The notes under the pieces: model-generated
The model's input: the letters and a program-made list of their open reading frames with translations, nothing else
The model's database searches: none
What the model was told of the DNA's origin: nothing
Shown here: piece by piece, positions 7,492 to 16,035 of the stretch
Numbering within the stretch: the stretch's first letter is position 1
Layout of the letters: every line of letters begins with the position of its first letter
Assembly (NCBI RefSeq): GCF_024543085.1
Contig: NZ_JANHNZ010000012.1
Span: forward strand, 1-45,278
Source of the DNA: Granulicatella seriolae
GTDB taxonomy: Bacteria > Bacillota > Bacilli > Lactobacillales > Aerococcaceae
DNA length: 45,278 nucleotides
Reading direction: 5' to 3'
Translations under genes and position numbers: made by a program

Positions 7492-8274
7492 ATGAAATAT
7501 GCAGAAGATGGCTTACAGTATCACGTTGGACTTGGACAAGGAATGGTGGGCAAGTATGTTATTTTGCCGGGTGACCCAAAACGTTGTGAACAGATTGCAA
7601 AACATTTTGACAATGCGGAATTGGTTGCGGATCAAAGAGAATACGTGACTTACACTGGTTATTTGGACGGCGTGAAAGTTAGCGTGACGTCAACTGGTAT
7701 TGGCGGACCTTCAGCAGCTATCGCTATGGAAGAGTTGGTCAAGGTTGGTGCGGACACATTTATCCGTGTGGGAACTTGTGGCGGTATGGATTTGGATGTG
7801 CAAAGTGGTGACGTGGTCATTGCGACCGGTGCCATTCGTATGGAGGGGACTAGCAAGGAGTATGCGCCGATTGAGTTTCCAGCGGTTGCCAATATTGATG
7901 TGGTCAATGCTCTAGTTGCCTCAGCCAAGGACTTGAACCTTCGCGCGCACACAGGTGTAGTGGAGTGTAAAGATTCCTTCTACGGCCAACACAGCCCAGA
8001 CATCATGCCAGTAAGTTACGAGCTGCAAAACAAGTGGAACGCTTGGTTGCGCCTAGGCACAAAAGCTTCCGAGATGGAGTCTGCTGCCCTATTCATCGTG
8101 GCCAGCTACCTACGTGTCCGCATGGGTTCTGTCTTCTTAGTGGTTGCCAACCAAGAACGCGAAAAGGCCAACCTAACCAACCCAGTCGTCCACGACACAG
8201 AGATTGCCATCAAAACAGCCGTTGAAGCCCTAAGAAAATTAATCCAAGAAGACAAAGAAAACGAAGCAAAATAA
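7492..8274 (+). CDS. udp: Uridine phosphorylase
   Basis: 260 residues, typical of the NP-1/Udp family. Visible motifs are [13 protein letters not shown] (phosphate loop), [25 protein letters not shown] and [11 protein letters not shown]. The last holds the E-M-E ribose-binding motif, and FYGQHSPD is the pyrimidine-specificity region. The cytoplasmic enzyme cleaves uridine with phosphate to uracil and ribose-1-phosphate. The start ATG at 7492 has AAAGGAG upstream. It is probably cotranscribed with the preceding Crp-type gene and ends at a terminator at 8284-8328. Confidence 0.92.
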   Translation: MKYAEDGLQYHVGLGQGMVGKYVILPGDPKRCEQIAKHFDNAELVADQREYVTYTGYLDGVKVSVTSTGIGGPSAAIAMEELVKVGADTFIRVGTCGGMDLDVQSGDVVIATGAIRMEGTSKEYAPIEFPAVANIDVVNALVASAKDLNLRAHTGVVECKDSFYGQHSPDIMPVSYELQNKWNAWLRLGTKASEMESAALFIVASYLRVRMGSVFLVVANQEREKANLTNPVVHDTEIAIKTAVEALRKLIQEDKENEAK

Positions 8275-8283
8275 GCCTTAAAA

Positions 8284-8328
8284 TGGTGCCACAGAAATCA
8301 GAGAGATGATTTTTGTGGTGCTTTTTTG
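8284..8328 (+). terminator. Terminator of the crp-udp unit
   Basis: Arms TGGTGCCACAGAAATCA and TGATTTTTGTGGTGC are complementary apart from one bulge region and are followed by TTTTTT. It lies ten bases after the udp stop codon. Confidence 0.85.
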
Positions 8329-8338
8329 TATCTTGAAT

Positions 8339-8578
8339 GGACAATGAAGAATAGATTATATTTCTAAATCACAAAATAGTTTCCGTGAAAAAAATTAGAA
8401 ATGAGAACGGTGGCACCGCCGTGAGCCAAGGTCTCACTGGCTTAGCTGTCTACGTGGCTGTAATCGGCTGAAGCCGAAACAGCTACTGTGCGTAACAGCT
8501 ATGCTCTACACCGTTATTTCTAATTTTTTTCACGGAAACTATTTTGCTAAAGTATTAGAATGACTTTTTACCTGCCTC
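8339..8578. mobile_element. F1 foldback element, copy d
   Basis: Variable stem GTGAAAAAAATTAGAA (8385-8400) is perfectly complementary to TTCTAATTTTTTTCAC (8518-8533). Constant parts CACAAAATAGTTTCC and GGAAACTATTTTGC flank it. The core reads gaacggtggcaccgccgtgag ... acaccgttatttc, which is the opposite orientation to copy e. No coding sequence is present. Confidence 0.85.
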
Positions 8579-8692
8579 GTACATTTCTAATTGGGTAGGA
8601 TTCCTAACTTTTCTAATTAAGTCTAATAAAAAGTCACCCAATAGATAAAAGTTCAAATTTATTATCTACCTAGTTGCTTTTCAATATTACCC

Positions 8693-8872
8693 AGCACAAA
8701 AAGAGAGTCAGCCAGTAGAGCGGTCAGGAATAACGGTGCAAAGCATAGCTGGTGCAAAGTGGATGTTTCGGCTTCAGCCGATTACAGCCACGTAGACAGC
8801 TAAGCCGAAAGACCAAGGCTTTCGGCGATGCCACCGTTCTCATTCCTGACCGCTCTACTGGCTGACTCGCAT
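8693..8872. mobile_element. F1 foldback element, copy e
   Basis: Stem CAGCCAGTAGAGCGGTCAGG (8709-8728) pairs perfectly with CCTGACCGCTCTACTGGCTG (8845-8864). The side hairpin is GCCGAAAG...CTTTCGGC instead of the commoner GCCGTGAG...CTCACGGC, a paired substitution. It closely resembles copy g at 10620-10801, so the two are recent duplicates or share one source. Confidence 0.85.
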
Positions 8873-8883
8873 ACCTACAACAG

Positions 8884-8912
8884 TTGACAAGCCACTTAAA
8901 ATACTTTAGTAT
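8884..8912 (+). promoter_or_regulatory. Promoter with overlapping palindrome for the ABC genes
   Basis: Perfect -35 TTGACA (8884-8889), 17-base spacer, -10 TAGTAT (8907-8912). The palindrome AAATACTTTAGTATTT overlaps the -10 region and looks like a repressor operator. It is about 80 bases upstream of the permease gene at 8993. Confidence 0.7.
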
Positions 8913-8992
8913 TTTTTTATCGGATAAAACATGCCGAATGGCGTGGATTTTTCCAAAGTTGCTCAATAATATACATATACTAAGGAGGCGCC

Positions 8993-9673
8993 ATGTCTAC
9001 AATTCTAACCCTGTGCAAATTAAATATTTCCCTTTTGTTAAAGGACAAGCTGTCATTTTTCTGGTCCTTGGCAGTGCCTAGTGTCATGCTATTTTTCAAT
9101 ACCAACCGCATTACTTCGGAGTACGACCTGATCTACTGGTGGGTCTATATTGTTTTCAACGCTTTTGTCTACGGAGTCGGTCTGAATGCCCTAATCGAAA
9201 AGGATTCCGGTGCTTTATCGATTATTTTTTCTATCAAGTGGGTTCCGGTCAAGTTTTTCATGAGCTTGCTGCTGACCCAAATTTTGTACAGCTTAGTCTG
9301 CATGGGCATTTTCAATCTGATTCCGACCTTCTTATTCAACTTTAACTACCTCCGTTTGACGGGACTATCACTGCTAGCCATGTTAGCCATCTTGCCAGTG
9401 GCGTTCATTGGCTATAATTTTACCTATCTGCGCAACCTCTACTCGTCAACCATCGCCTCCATCTGCAACATGCTCATCTTTGTCTGCTTTCTGGCGCTGG
9501 GTTTTGATACTCCCATCAACCGTTTCAACCCATTTATCATCTTTGGCAGAACCATGTACGACCTGATTGCTGGCAGATTCCAAATCAGTTATTTACTCAT
9601 TAGTTGCCTACTGATTCTGATCAGCATTCCAAGTATTGTCAACTTTAGACCACTATCAAAGGAAAGTAGGTGA
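8993..9673 (+). CDS. ABC-2-type membrane protein of a small exporter
   Basis: 226 residues with about six hydrophobic segments (roughly 22-35, 45-65, 95-120, 128-150, 155-175 and 200-217). The short polar N-terminus and KDKLSFFWSLAVP entry resemble ABC-2 permeases (KDKxxFFW...P). The ATG at 8993 has AAGGAGG upstream. The stop codon overlaps the start of the ATPase gene (TGATG), so the pair is translationally coupled. Substrate unknown; lantibiotic or peptide immunity exporters have this size, but that is inference. Confidence 0.75.
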   Translation: MSTILTLCKLNISLLLKDKLSFFWSLAVPSVMLFFNTNRITSEYDLIYWWVYIVFNAFVYGVGLNALIEKDSGALSIIFSIKWVPVKFFMSLLLTQILYSLVCMGIFNLIPTFLFNFNYLRLTGLSLLAMLAILPVAFIGYNFTYLRNLYSSTIASICNMLIFVCFLALGFDTPINRFNPFIIFGRTMYDLIAGRFQISYLLISCLLILISIPSIVNFRPLSKESR

Positions 9674-10245
9674 TGGCTGTGGTTACTGTGAACGACTTAT
9701 ACATCAAGGAAATTGATCGCCACGTCACTTGTGAGTTTCAAGAGGGCATTACCTATTTGAAAGGGAAAAATGGTAGTGGAAAAACCTTATTTTTAGACTA
9801 TCTCAGTGGCTTAAGAGGCAATCAGGGGATTGACAACAATATCTACATGAGACAGAATTTCACTTTTTACAACCGCTTGACCGTGCAGGAGTACATTCAC
9901 TTTATTCAAGACCTAAGCGGCAATTCAAGGCAACATTTTGTTGATTTCTTACAAAGCTACTACCCAGAAATGGATTTTGAAAGATACAAAAAGAAACGGC
10001 TAGGCATGCTGTCGGGTGGGGAAAAACGCCTGATTTATGTGCTATCCATTCTAAGCGTCAAACGAGATTGGTACATTCTGGATGAACCATTTGCAAATAT
10101 CGACCAAGAAACCAAAGATGACCTGATAACGATTATCACCGCCATCCGCCAAAACCAAAAAGCCAATTTTATACTGACCTCCCACGAGCCAATGGATTTC
10201 AACCAACTCCACACCCTAGACTTTAATGCTCTTCTAAAAGCTTAA
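9673..10245 (+). CDS. Short ABC transporter ATP-binding protein
   Basis: 190 residues, compact for an ABC ATPase. Walker A is KGKNGSGKT (about residues 31-39), the signature LSGGEKR follows at about 115, and Walker B is WYILDEPFANID, with the switch histidine in LTSHEP. Only about 75 residues separate Walker A from the signature, so the helical domain is reduced. The ATG at 9673 overlaps the permease stop. It supplies energy for the membrane partner encoded just upstream; the two likely form an exporter of unknown substrate. Confidence 0.85.
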   Translation: MAVVTVNDLYIKEIDRHVTCEFQEGITYLKGKNGSGKTLFLDYLSGLRGNQGIDNNIYMRQNFTFYNRLTVQEYIHFIQDLSGNSRQHFVDFLQSYYPEMDFERYKKKRLGMLSGGEKRLIYVLSILSVKRDWYILDEPFANIDQETKDDLITIITAIRQNQKANFILTSHEPMDFNQLHTLDFNALLKA

Positions 10246-10267
10246 AGGAGTGTTTGAAAGCAAAAAA

Positions 10268-10525
10268 ATGGAGCGGGATAAAAAATCCATATCAATAATA
10301 TCTATTTTTAAATCACAAAAGAGTTTCCAGCAACGGAAACAGAAATAAGAACGGGGGCACCGCCGTGAGCCTTGGTCTCACGGCTTAGCTGACTACGTAT
10401 CTGTAATCGACTAAAATCGACACAACTACTGTGCGTCAGCTACGCTATTTCACCCCTATTTCTGATTCCGTTGCCGGAAACTTTTTTGTTTGCTTATAAT
10501 AAGAACTTGTTACTCAGCCTCTTAC
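10268..10525. mobile_element. F1 foldback element, copy f
   Basis: The left arm contains ATCACAAAAGAGTTTCCAGC and the right GCCGGAAACTTTTTTG. The variable stem is CAACGGAAACAGAAATA against TATTTCTGATTCCGTTG. The apex hairpin is changed (CGACT/AAATCG) relative to the consensus. The core lies in the ggtggcacc-first orientation. Confidence 0.8.
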
Positions 10526-10619
10526 ATTTCTAAATGAAAGCTCTCTTCTTATCTCTATACATAATTCTCAACATATAGCAGCTCAAATCCCTGATATATG
10601 TAGACACTTCTTAACCACT

Positions 10620-10801
10620 ACCAGCACAAAAAGCGAGGCAGCCAGTAGAGCGGTCAGGAATAACGGTGCAAAGCATAGCTGGTGCACAGTGGATGTTTCG
10701 GCTTCAGCCCCTTACATCCACGTAGACAGTTAAGTCGAAAGACCAAGGCTTTCGGCGGTGCCACCGTTCTCATTCCTGACCGCTCTACTGGCTGACTCGC
10801 A
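10620..10801. mobile_element. F1 foldback element, copy g
   Basis: Same stem as copy e (cagccagtagagcggtcagg ... cctgaccgctctactggctg) and the same GAAAG/CTTTC side hairpin, with an altered apex (ttcagccccttacatcc). It ends just upstream of the fructose operator, so the fru promoter starts right beside the element. Confidence 0.85.
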
Positions 10802-10817
10802 TACTCAAACCAAATAA

Positions 10818-10871
10818 TTTGAACGTTTTTGAATGTTTTTGATTGAAACGGTCATTAATTTGTGCTAAACT
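10818..10871 (+). promoter_or_regulatory. fru operon promoter with triple direct-repeat operator
   Basis: Three 10-base direct repeats, TTTGAACGTT, TTTGAATGTT and TTTGATTGAA (10818-10847), run into a promoter with -35 TTGAAA (10843-10848), a 17-base spacer and -10 TAAACT (10866-10871). DeoR-type FruR repressors act at such repeats and are relieved by fructose-1-phosphate (family knowledge), so autoregulation of fruR-fruK-fruA is likely. Confidence 0.75.
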
Positions 10872-10890
10872 ATCTGTGAGGTGAATGAAA

Positions 10891-11652
10891 GTGCTTACTG
10901 AAAAAAGACACCAAGCCATATTAGAAGCGTTAGAAAAACAGAACATTGTCCAGATGCAGGAGCTAGTCAACAAACTTGGCGTGTCCGAATCGACCATCAG
11001 ACGTGACCTATCCATTTTAGAAGACGAGGGCCAGCTGACTCGAGTCCACGGAGGCGCTAAACGCAACTTCATGATTGAAGCTGAACCCAACGTCCAAGAA
11101 AAATCCGTCAGATTCGCTCACGACAAGAAGGCAATCGCCAAACAAGCAGCCAGCCTAGTCGAAGACGGTGATGTCATCTACATCGACGCCGGCACCACAA
11201 CCCTAGCCATGATTCCCTACCTAGTCGGCAAAAAACTAACCGTCGTGACAAATGGTATCCAACACGCAGCGCTCCTTTCTGAATTAGGTATCGACCCAAT
11301 CCTGATTGGCGGCAAGCTTAAAGCAGGAACCCAAGCCATTATTGGGGCGACTGCCGTTAAACAATTGCACAACTACCGCTTTCGCAAAGCATTTTTAGGT
11401 ATGAATGGTGTGGATCTACATATGGGATTTACCACTCCAGACGAAGAGGAAGCGACCATGAAGGAGACGGCTGTGGAACTAAGTAGCCAAAGCTATATCT
11501 TGATTGATGCTAGTAAGTTTTCTAAAGTCAGCTTCTGCCAAGTCGCAAGCCTAAAAGACGCTACCATCATCACTTACCAATTAGATTCCAGCAAAGAAAC
11601 CCGTTACCAAATTGAAACAGCACTTATCAATATAAAGGAGGAAGAAGCGTGA
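10891..11652 (+). CDS. fruR: DeoR-family regulator of the fructose operon
   Basis: 253 residues from the GTG at 10891. That start gives the usual MLTEKRHQAILEAL opening and lies six bases from GAGGTGA; the ATG at 10885 abuts the ribosome binding site and is too close. The N-terminal winged helix is VQMQELVNKLGVSESTIRRDLSILE, followed by the conserved LTRVHGGA and a sugar-phosphate-isomerase-like sensor domain with the D-A-G-T-T-T motif. It is first in fruR-fruK-fruA and overlaps fruK by four bases. Fructose-1-phosphate is the expected effector. Confidence 0.93.
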   Translation: MLTEKRHQAILEALEKQNIVQMQELVNKLGVSESTIRRDLSILEDEGQLTRVHGGAKRNFMIEAEPNVQEKSVRFAHDKKAIAKQAASLVEDGDVIYIDAGTTTLAMIPYLVGKKLTVVTNGIQHAALLSELGIDPILIGGKLKAGTQAIIGATAVKQLHNYRFRKAFLGMNGVDLHMGFTTPDEEEATMKETAVELSSQSYILIDASKFSKVSFCQVASLKDATIITYQLDSSKETRYQIETALINIKEEEA

Positions 11653-12572
11653 TTTATACCATTACCTTTAACCCGGCAGTCGATCTGGTCATCAAGGTGC
11701 CTGATTTTCAAGTTGGGGACTTGAATCGGTCAGTCGGCGAAGATTATGTGGCTGGGGGCAAGGGCATTAACATGTCAGTAGTCCTCCATCGTTTGGGCCA
11801 AACCAATATCGCAACAGGATTCTTGGCTGGATTTTCTGGCTACTATATCAAGCAAGAACTGAAAAGAGAAGGCATCGAGCCGCACTTTATTGAAGTGGAG
11901 GGCACGACCCGTATCAATGTCAAACTCAAAAGCAAGGAAGAAACCGAGATAAACGCAGCTGGCCCACACGTGTCGCCTGAGAAATTCCAAGAGCTAGTCA
12001 GCTATTTCCAAGACAAGCTACAAGAAGGCGATGTGGTTTTCTTAGCTGGAAATGCAGCGCCCGGTATGGATTCCTCCGCCTATGCCACCATTGCTCAGCT
12101 CTGTCAAAAGAAAAAAGCCTACTTTGTCTTAGACGCCACTAAAGATCTCTTAACCCTCTGCCTACAGTACCAACCATTTATCATCAAACCTAACCACCAC
12201 GAGCTAGGCGAGATTTTCGGCGTGACTATCCAGAACGAAGACGAGATTATAACCTACGCTAGAAAATTACAAGAACAAGGCGCCAGAAATGTACTGGTTT
12301 CCAGAGGAGGAGACGGGGCGCTTTTAGTCACAGAAGACGGTCAGATTCTAAGCTCCAACGTACCAAAAGGCAAGCTCATCAACTCAGTCGGAGCAGGGGA
12401 TTCTATGCTGGCTGGATTTATGGCCAAGTATCTAGAAACCAAGGATTACGCACAAAGCCTGCAACAAGGTGCCGCAACTGGAAGTGCCACTGCATTTTCC
12501 GTGGGCATCGCTACAGATGCATTGATTCAGGAACTGATTCCACAAATTCGTATTGAAAAAAAGGAGAGATAA
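11649..12572 (+). CDS. fruK: 1-phosphofructokinase
   Basis: 307 residues, PfkB/ribokinase family. The N-terminal signature is AGGKGINMSVVLHRLG (about residues 36-51), and the C-terminal ATP/anion-hole motif is NSVGAGDSMLAGFMAKYL. It phosphorylates fructose-1-phosphate to fructose-1,6-bisphosphate in the cytoplasm. The GTG start at 11649 overlaps the fruR stop (GTGA) and has AAAGGAGGAAG upstream. FruA, the matching PTS transporter, follows after four bases, which separates it from tagatose-6-phosphate kinase LacC, its closest relative. Confidence 0.94.
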   Translation: MIYTITFNPAVDLVIKVPDFQVGDLNRSVGEDYVAGGKGINMSVVLHRLGQTNIATGFLAGFSGYYIKQELKREGIEPHFIEVEGTTRINVKLKSKEETEINAAGPHVSPEKFQELVSYFQDKLQEGDVVFLAGNAAPGMDSSAYATIAQLCQKKKAYFVLDATKDLLTLCLQYQPFIIKPNHHELGEIFGVTIQNEDEIITYARKLQEQGARNVLVSRGGDGALLVTEDGQILSSNVPKGKLINSVGAGDSMLAGFMAKYLETKDYAQSLQQGAATGSATAFSVGIATDALIQELIPQIRIEKKER

Positions 12573-12576
12573 GCAC

Positions 12577-14532
12577 ATGAAATTATCAGAATTATTCGTA
12601 ACAGATGCCATGGACCTCGATCTAGCCCCAATGACAAAATCCGAAACCCTGGCCTACTTAGCCAATCGTTTTGCCCAAAGTGGTGGCTTGACTGACGTGG
12701 ATGACTACATCAAAGCCCTAGAAGCAAGAGAAGCTCAATCCACAACCGGTGTGGGTGATGAGATTGCTATTCCGCATGCTCAAGCTGAATCTATCAAGCA
12801 AGCCTCTATCATTTTTGGGCGTAGCCATGATGGGATTGACTGGGATTCATTCGACAACCAGCCTGCCAAACTCTTCTTTATGATTGCAGCTCCTGCTGGT
12901 GGTGGCGAACACCTGAAAGCCTTGGCAAAATTGTCCTCCGTTTTGATGAAACCAGAAGCTAAAGTGGCTCTTCTTGCCGCTACAAGCCCAGAGCAAGTCG
13001 TGGACATCTTCAAAACCTATGAAGAACCAGAAGAAGAGAAAGAAGAAAAAGGTCAAGTAGCTACTGAACCACTCCCAAGCCAAGACGATACCTATATCCT
13101 AGCCGTAACAGCTTGTCCAACTGGTATTGCTCATACCTACATGGCAGAAGAAAAGTTGAAACAAGCCGCTAAAGCAGCTGGCGTAGCTATAAAAGTAGAA
13201 ACCAACGGCCAAACCGGTATCGGCAACAAACTTACTAAGGCAGATATCCAAAAAGCCACAGCCGTTATCGTTGCCGCAGACAAAAACGTAGAAATGGCTC
13301 GATTTGACGGGAAACCGGTTCTAATCACTAAGGTTTCTGACGGTATTAATAAAGCGGCAGAATTGGTGGAGCGTGCCACAAAAGCTGATGCGCCAATCTT
13401 CCATGCGGCTGATGCTGGTCTTGCGGTCGAAGAAGATCAAGGCGAAGAAAGTCTTGGACGTAAATTCTACAAACATCTAATGAACGGTGTTTCTCATATG
13501 CTACCTTTCGTGGTTGCTGGTGGGATTCTGATTGCCCTTTCCTTTATCTGGGGGATCAATTCCTTCAACCCAGAAGACCCAACCTACAACCCAATGGCAC
13601 AATTCTTTATGACAACCGGTAAATTAGCTTTTGCCATGATGCTGCCAATGTTGGCTGGTTTTATCGGTCAATCCCTGGCTGACCGTCCTGGTTTGGTTAT
13701 TGGTTTCATGGGTGGTATCTTTGCTAACCCAGGTGTTTTATCTGATTTTCCTGGCGGCTCTGGACTCTTTGAAAACTTTGTTTCTTCAGGTTTTCTTGGT
13801 GCTTTAATCGCCGGTTTCCTAGCAGGCGGAATTGTTTGGTTCCTGAAGAAAGCTTTCTCATGGCTACCAAAATCCCTTGAAGGCCTCAAACCAATCTTCC
13901 TATTCCCAGTCTTCGGGGTTGCTATCATGGCCTTCATCATGCTCTTCATCGTCAACGGACCAATGGGAGCCGTTATGCAATGGCTCATGGACTCCATCAA
14001 TAGTATCCCAACCGAATGGACCATCGTCTTAGGCTTCGTCGTCGGCGCCATGATGTCCATCGACATGGGTGGCCCAATCAACAAAGCAGCATACGTCACA
14101 GGAACAGCCCTAGTAACCGCGTCAAATGGTGCTGGATCAAACGTGATGGCAGCTGTTATGGTAGGTGGTATGGTGCCACCTCTAGCCATTGCTATCGCAG
14201 CAACCATTAACCGCAATTTGTGGAATGAAGAAGAGCGCAATAGTGCTTACGTCAACTACGTTATGGGTGCGGCTTTCATCACTGAAGGAGCTATCCCATT
14301 TGCAGCGGCTAATCCGCTACGCGTTATTCCACCATTGGCATTGTCAGCTGGTGTGGCAGGTGCTTTAAGTATGGCGTTCGGTGCTGTCAGCAAGGTTCCT
14401 CACGGAGGTATTTTCGCTGTACTAGTCGGCGCAGTGTCCAACCCTTGGATGTATCTACTAGCATGGGTTATCGGCGGTGTGCTAGGAGCAGTTCTTCTAA
14501 ACATCACTTTATCTAGCCAAAAGAAAGCTTAA
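12577..14532 (+). CDS. fruA: Fructose PTS transporter, EIIABC
   Basis: 651 residues. EIIA (about 1-145) carries the phosphorylated histidine in IPHAQAES; EIIB (about 170-265) carries CPTGIAHTYMAEEKL with the active cysteine; EIIC (about 295-645) is an eight- to ten-helix channel with the GIxxNP and MGGPINKAAY motifs of the fructose family. A charged linker EEPEEEKEEKGQ joins A and B. It takes up fructose as fructose-1-phosphate, the FruK substrate. The ATG at 12577 has AAGGAGAG upstream; a TTG at 12553 is a spurious upstream start. The operon ends at the terminator at 14550. Confidence 0.96.
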   Translation: MKLSELFVTDAMDLDLAPMTKSETLAYLANRFAQSGGLTDVDDYIKALEAREAQSTTGVGDEIAIPHAQAESIKQASIIFGRSHDGIDWDSFDNQPAKLFFMIAAPAGGGEHLKALAKLSSVLMKPEAKVALLAATSPEQVVDIFKTYEEPEEEKEEKGQVATEPLPSQDDTYILAVTACPTGIAHTYMAEEKLKQAAKAAGVAIKVETNGQTGIGNKLTKADIQKATAVIVAADKNVEMARFDGKPVLITKVSDGINKAAELVERATKADAPIFHAADAGLAVEEDQGEESLGRKFYKHLMNGVSHMLPFVVAGGILIALSFIWGINSFNPEDPTYNPMAQFFMTTGKLAFAMMLPMLAGFIGQSLADRPGLVIGFMGGIFANPGVLSDFPGGSGLFENFVSSGFLGALIAGFLAGGIVWFLKKAFSWLPKSLEGLKPIFLFPVFGVAIMAFIMLFIVNGPMGAVMQWLMDSINSIPTEWTIVLGFVVGAMMSIDMGGPINKAAYVTGTALVTASNGAGSNVMAAVMVGGMVPPLAIAIAATINRNLWNEEERNSAYVNYVMGAAFITEGAIPFAAANPLRVIPPLALSAGVAGALSMAFGAVSKVPHGGIFAVLVGAVSNPWMYLLAWVIGGVLGAVLLNITLSSQKKA

Positions 14533-14549
14533 TCTGTTACATGAAAATG

Positions 14550-14577
14550 AGCCCGCTGAACTTTAGCGGGCTTTCTT
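14550..14577 (+). terminator. Terminator of the fru operon
   Basis: AGCCCGCT and AGCGGGCT form a perfect eight-base-pair stem followed by TTCTTT. It lies 17 bases after the fruA stop. Confidence 0.9.
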
Positions 14578-14587
14578 TATGTTTATA

Positions 14588-14992
14588 CGAGTCTCCACTT
14601 TCTGAGGCGGAAATAACGGTGAATTAGCATAGCTGACGCACAGTGGGTGTTGGGGCTGAGCAAAAAGTCTGTAATAAAATAAAAAAATTCTAAATCATAA
14701 AAGAGTTTCCCAGAAATTTATTCGAAACGGGAACGGTGGCACCGCCGTGAGCCAAGGTCTCACCGGCTTAGCTGTCTACGTGGCTGTAAATCGGCTGAAG
14801 CCGAAACATCCACTGTGCGTCAGCTATGCTTTACACCGTTATTTCGAATAAATTTCTGGGGAACTCTTTTATTTGGTTACCATTTGGACTTTTTGCCCAG
14901 CCCCTTTACAGCCACGTAGACAGCTAAGCCGGAAGATCAAGGCTTCCGGCGGTGCCACCGTTCTCATTTCCGTCTCAGGAAGTGGAGACTCG
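14588..14992. mobile_element. F1 element, copy h-outer, interrupted by another F1
   Basis: The outer stem CGAGTCTCCACTT ... AAGTGGAGACTCG is well paired. The left half runs to cacagtgggtgtt (14651) and resumes at tttacagccacgtagac (14905). Between the halves is a complete second F1 copy. The apex hairpin (cggcttcagccg) of this outer copy is missing at the junction. The side hairpin is GCCGGAAG...CTTCCGGC, a third paired variant. Confidence 0.8.
14652..14904. mobile_element. F1 element, copy h-inner, nested insertion
   Basis: The termini are GGGGCTGAGCAAAAAGTC and GACTTTTTGCCCAGCCCC, a full-length 253-bp element with intact terminal inverted repeats. The core is in the ggtggcacc-first orientation, opposite to the host copy. 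It gives the best view of the element ends. Confidence 0.85.
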
Positions 14993-15187
14993 TTGGTGGC
15001 TAAAAAGATAGTAGCTGTGATGACTAATAATTCCTAAAATAGGGTTTATTGATTAGAAAGGTCGTTTCTACTATTAAATAGAAACGAATCATGAACCTAC
15101 AATTTGTTTACATTTCCAAAATTAAGTTTCTTTCTTACTTATCTTCAAATACCTATATAAAAAGAAAGAATTTGAGCATATTAGGAC

Positions 15188-15405
15188 TGGTTAAAAAGTC
15201 ATCCTAGCCACTAAAACAAAAGAGTTTCCGAAAAAAAAATCCGAAATAACGGTGCAAAGCATAGCTGACGCACAGTAGCTGTGTCGACTTTAGTCGATTA
15301 CAGATACGTAGACAGCTAAGCCGTGAGACCAAGGCTAACGGCGGTGCCACCGTTCTCATTTCGGATTCTTTTTTCGGAAACTCTTTTGTGATTCAGAAAG
15401 TCTTT
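15188..15405. mobile_element. F1 foldback element, copy i
   Basis: Arms AAAAGAGTTTCCG ... CGGAAACTCTTTT enclose a stem AATCCGAAAT/ATTTCGGATT. The apex hairpin is CGACTTTAGTCG in place of CGGCTTCAGCCG, a compensated change. It abuts the 3' end of thiT, so it may also act as a hairpin terminator for converging transcripts. The 200 bases before it (14993-15187) show no gene. Confidence 0.8.
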
Positions 15406-15969
15406 TTATTTATTATTCCCAACCAAAAAGATTTTCGGTCCAGTCTGGATAAGCAAGAACAACAAGACAATTACAAAAGCGCCTGTCATCAGTCCAGCAG
15501 AACCATTTACAATTAGGGAATAAAGATAAGGCGATTGGCCCTCAGGTGCGTAGCTGCCCCAGAAGAGGAACCCAGCGATATAGTGCCAGATATACCGAAT
15601 CCCAATCCCCAGCACAGTCGCCATAACCGCGTAGAAAAAGGCTTGCCCAGTTTGCTTTCTGCGAATAGCTGCTAGAAATGGTGCTGATAACAACCCAGCG
15701 AAACCAACAGACATAAAAGCTAGGACATACTCAATCAAGACTTGGGGAACGCTTAGGTAATAGACGTTACCCAATGCAAAATGCATGAGCCCCCAGATTA
15801 AACCAGCCACTAAACCGGGAATGAACCCCCTTCTTAAGGCATAAACCACCAAGGCAATACTACCGACTGAGACGGAAAACCAGCCAACACCTAATGGGAT
15901 TAACGATAAAACAGAAGCTAAGGCGCCCATAATAGCAGCCTCCAACCAAACTGTAAGATTTTTTGACAT
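15406..15969 (-). CDS. thiT: Thiamine transporter S component
   Basis: 187 residues with six hydrophobic helices, an ECF-type substrate-binding subunit. Typical ThiT segments are WLEAAIMGALASVLSLIP, GFIPGLVAGLIWGLMHF and IRYIWHYIAGFLFWGSYAP, whose aromatic residues form the thiamine pocket in the family. It works with the shared ECF module EcfA/EcfA'/EcfT, which is not in this window. The ATG at 15969 follows AAGGAAGGGG; a farther upstream in-frame start is not needed. A TPP riboswitch precedes it, which confirms the substrate. Confidence 0.94.
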   Translation of the reverse strand: MSKNLTVWLEAAIMGALASVLSLIPLGVGWFSVSVGSIALVVYALRRGFIPGLVAGLIWGLMHFALGNVYYLSVPQVLIEYVLAFMSVGFAGLLSAPFLAAIRRKQTGQAFFYAVMATVLGIGIRYIWHYIAGFLFWGSYAPEGQSPYLYSLIVNGSAGLMTGAFVIVLLFLLIQTGPKIFLVGNNK

Positions 15970-16035
15970 AAAAAATACCCCTTCCTTTATTGCAGACAAT
16001 GAAAAGAAGAGACACCAAAAAAGATGTTAGAATAC

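Noticed and set aside
8339-8578. F1 elements as riboswitches or attenuators of downstream genes
   Set aside because: Copies occur in both orientations and at the 3' ends of genes, and have terminal repeats and a nested copy. A mobile origin explains them better, although transcripts remain possible.
13668-14240. Open frame antisense to fruA
   Set aside because: The EIIC domain of FruA fully explains this stretch; the antisense product is low-complexity and lacks a start signal.
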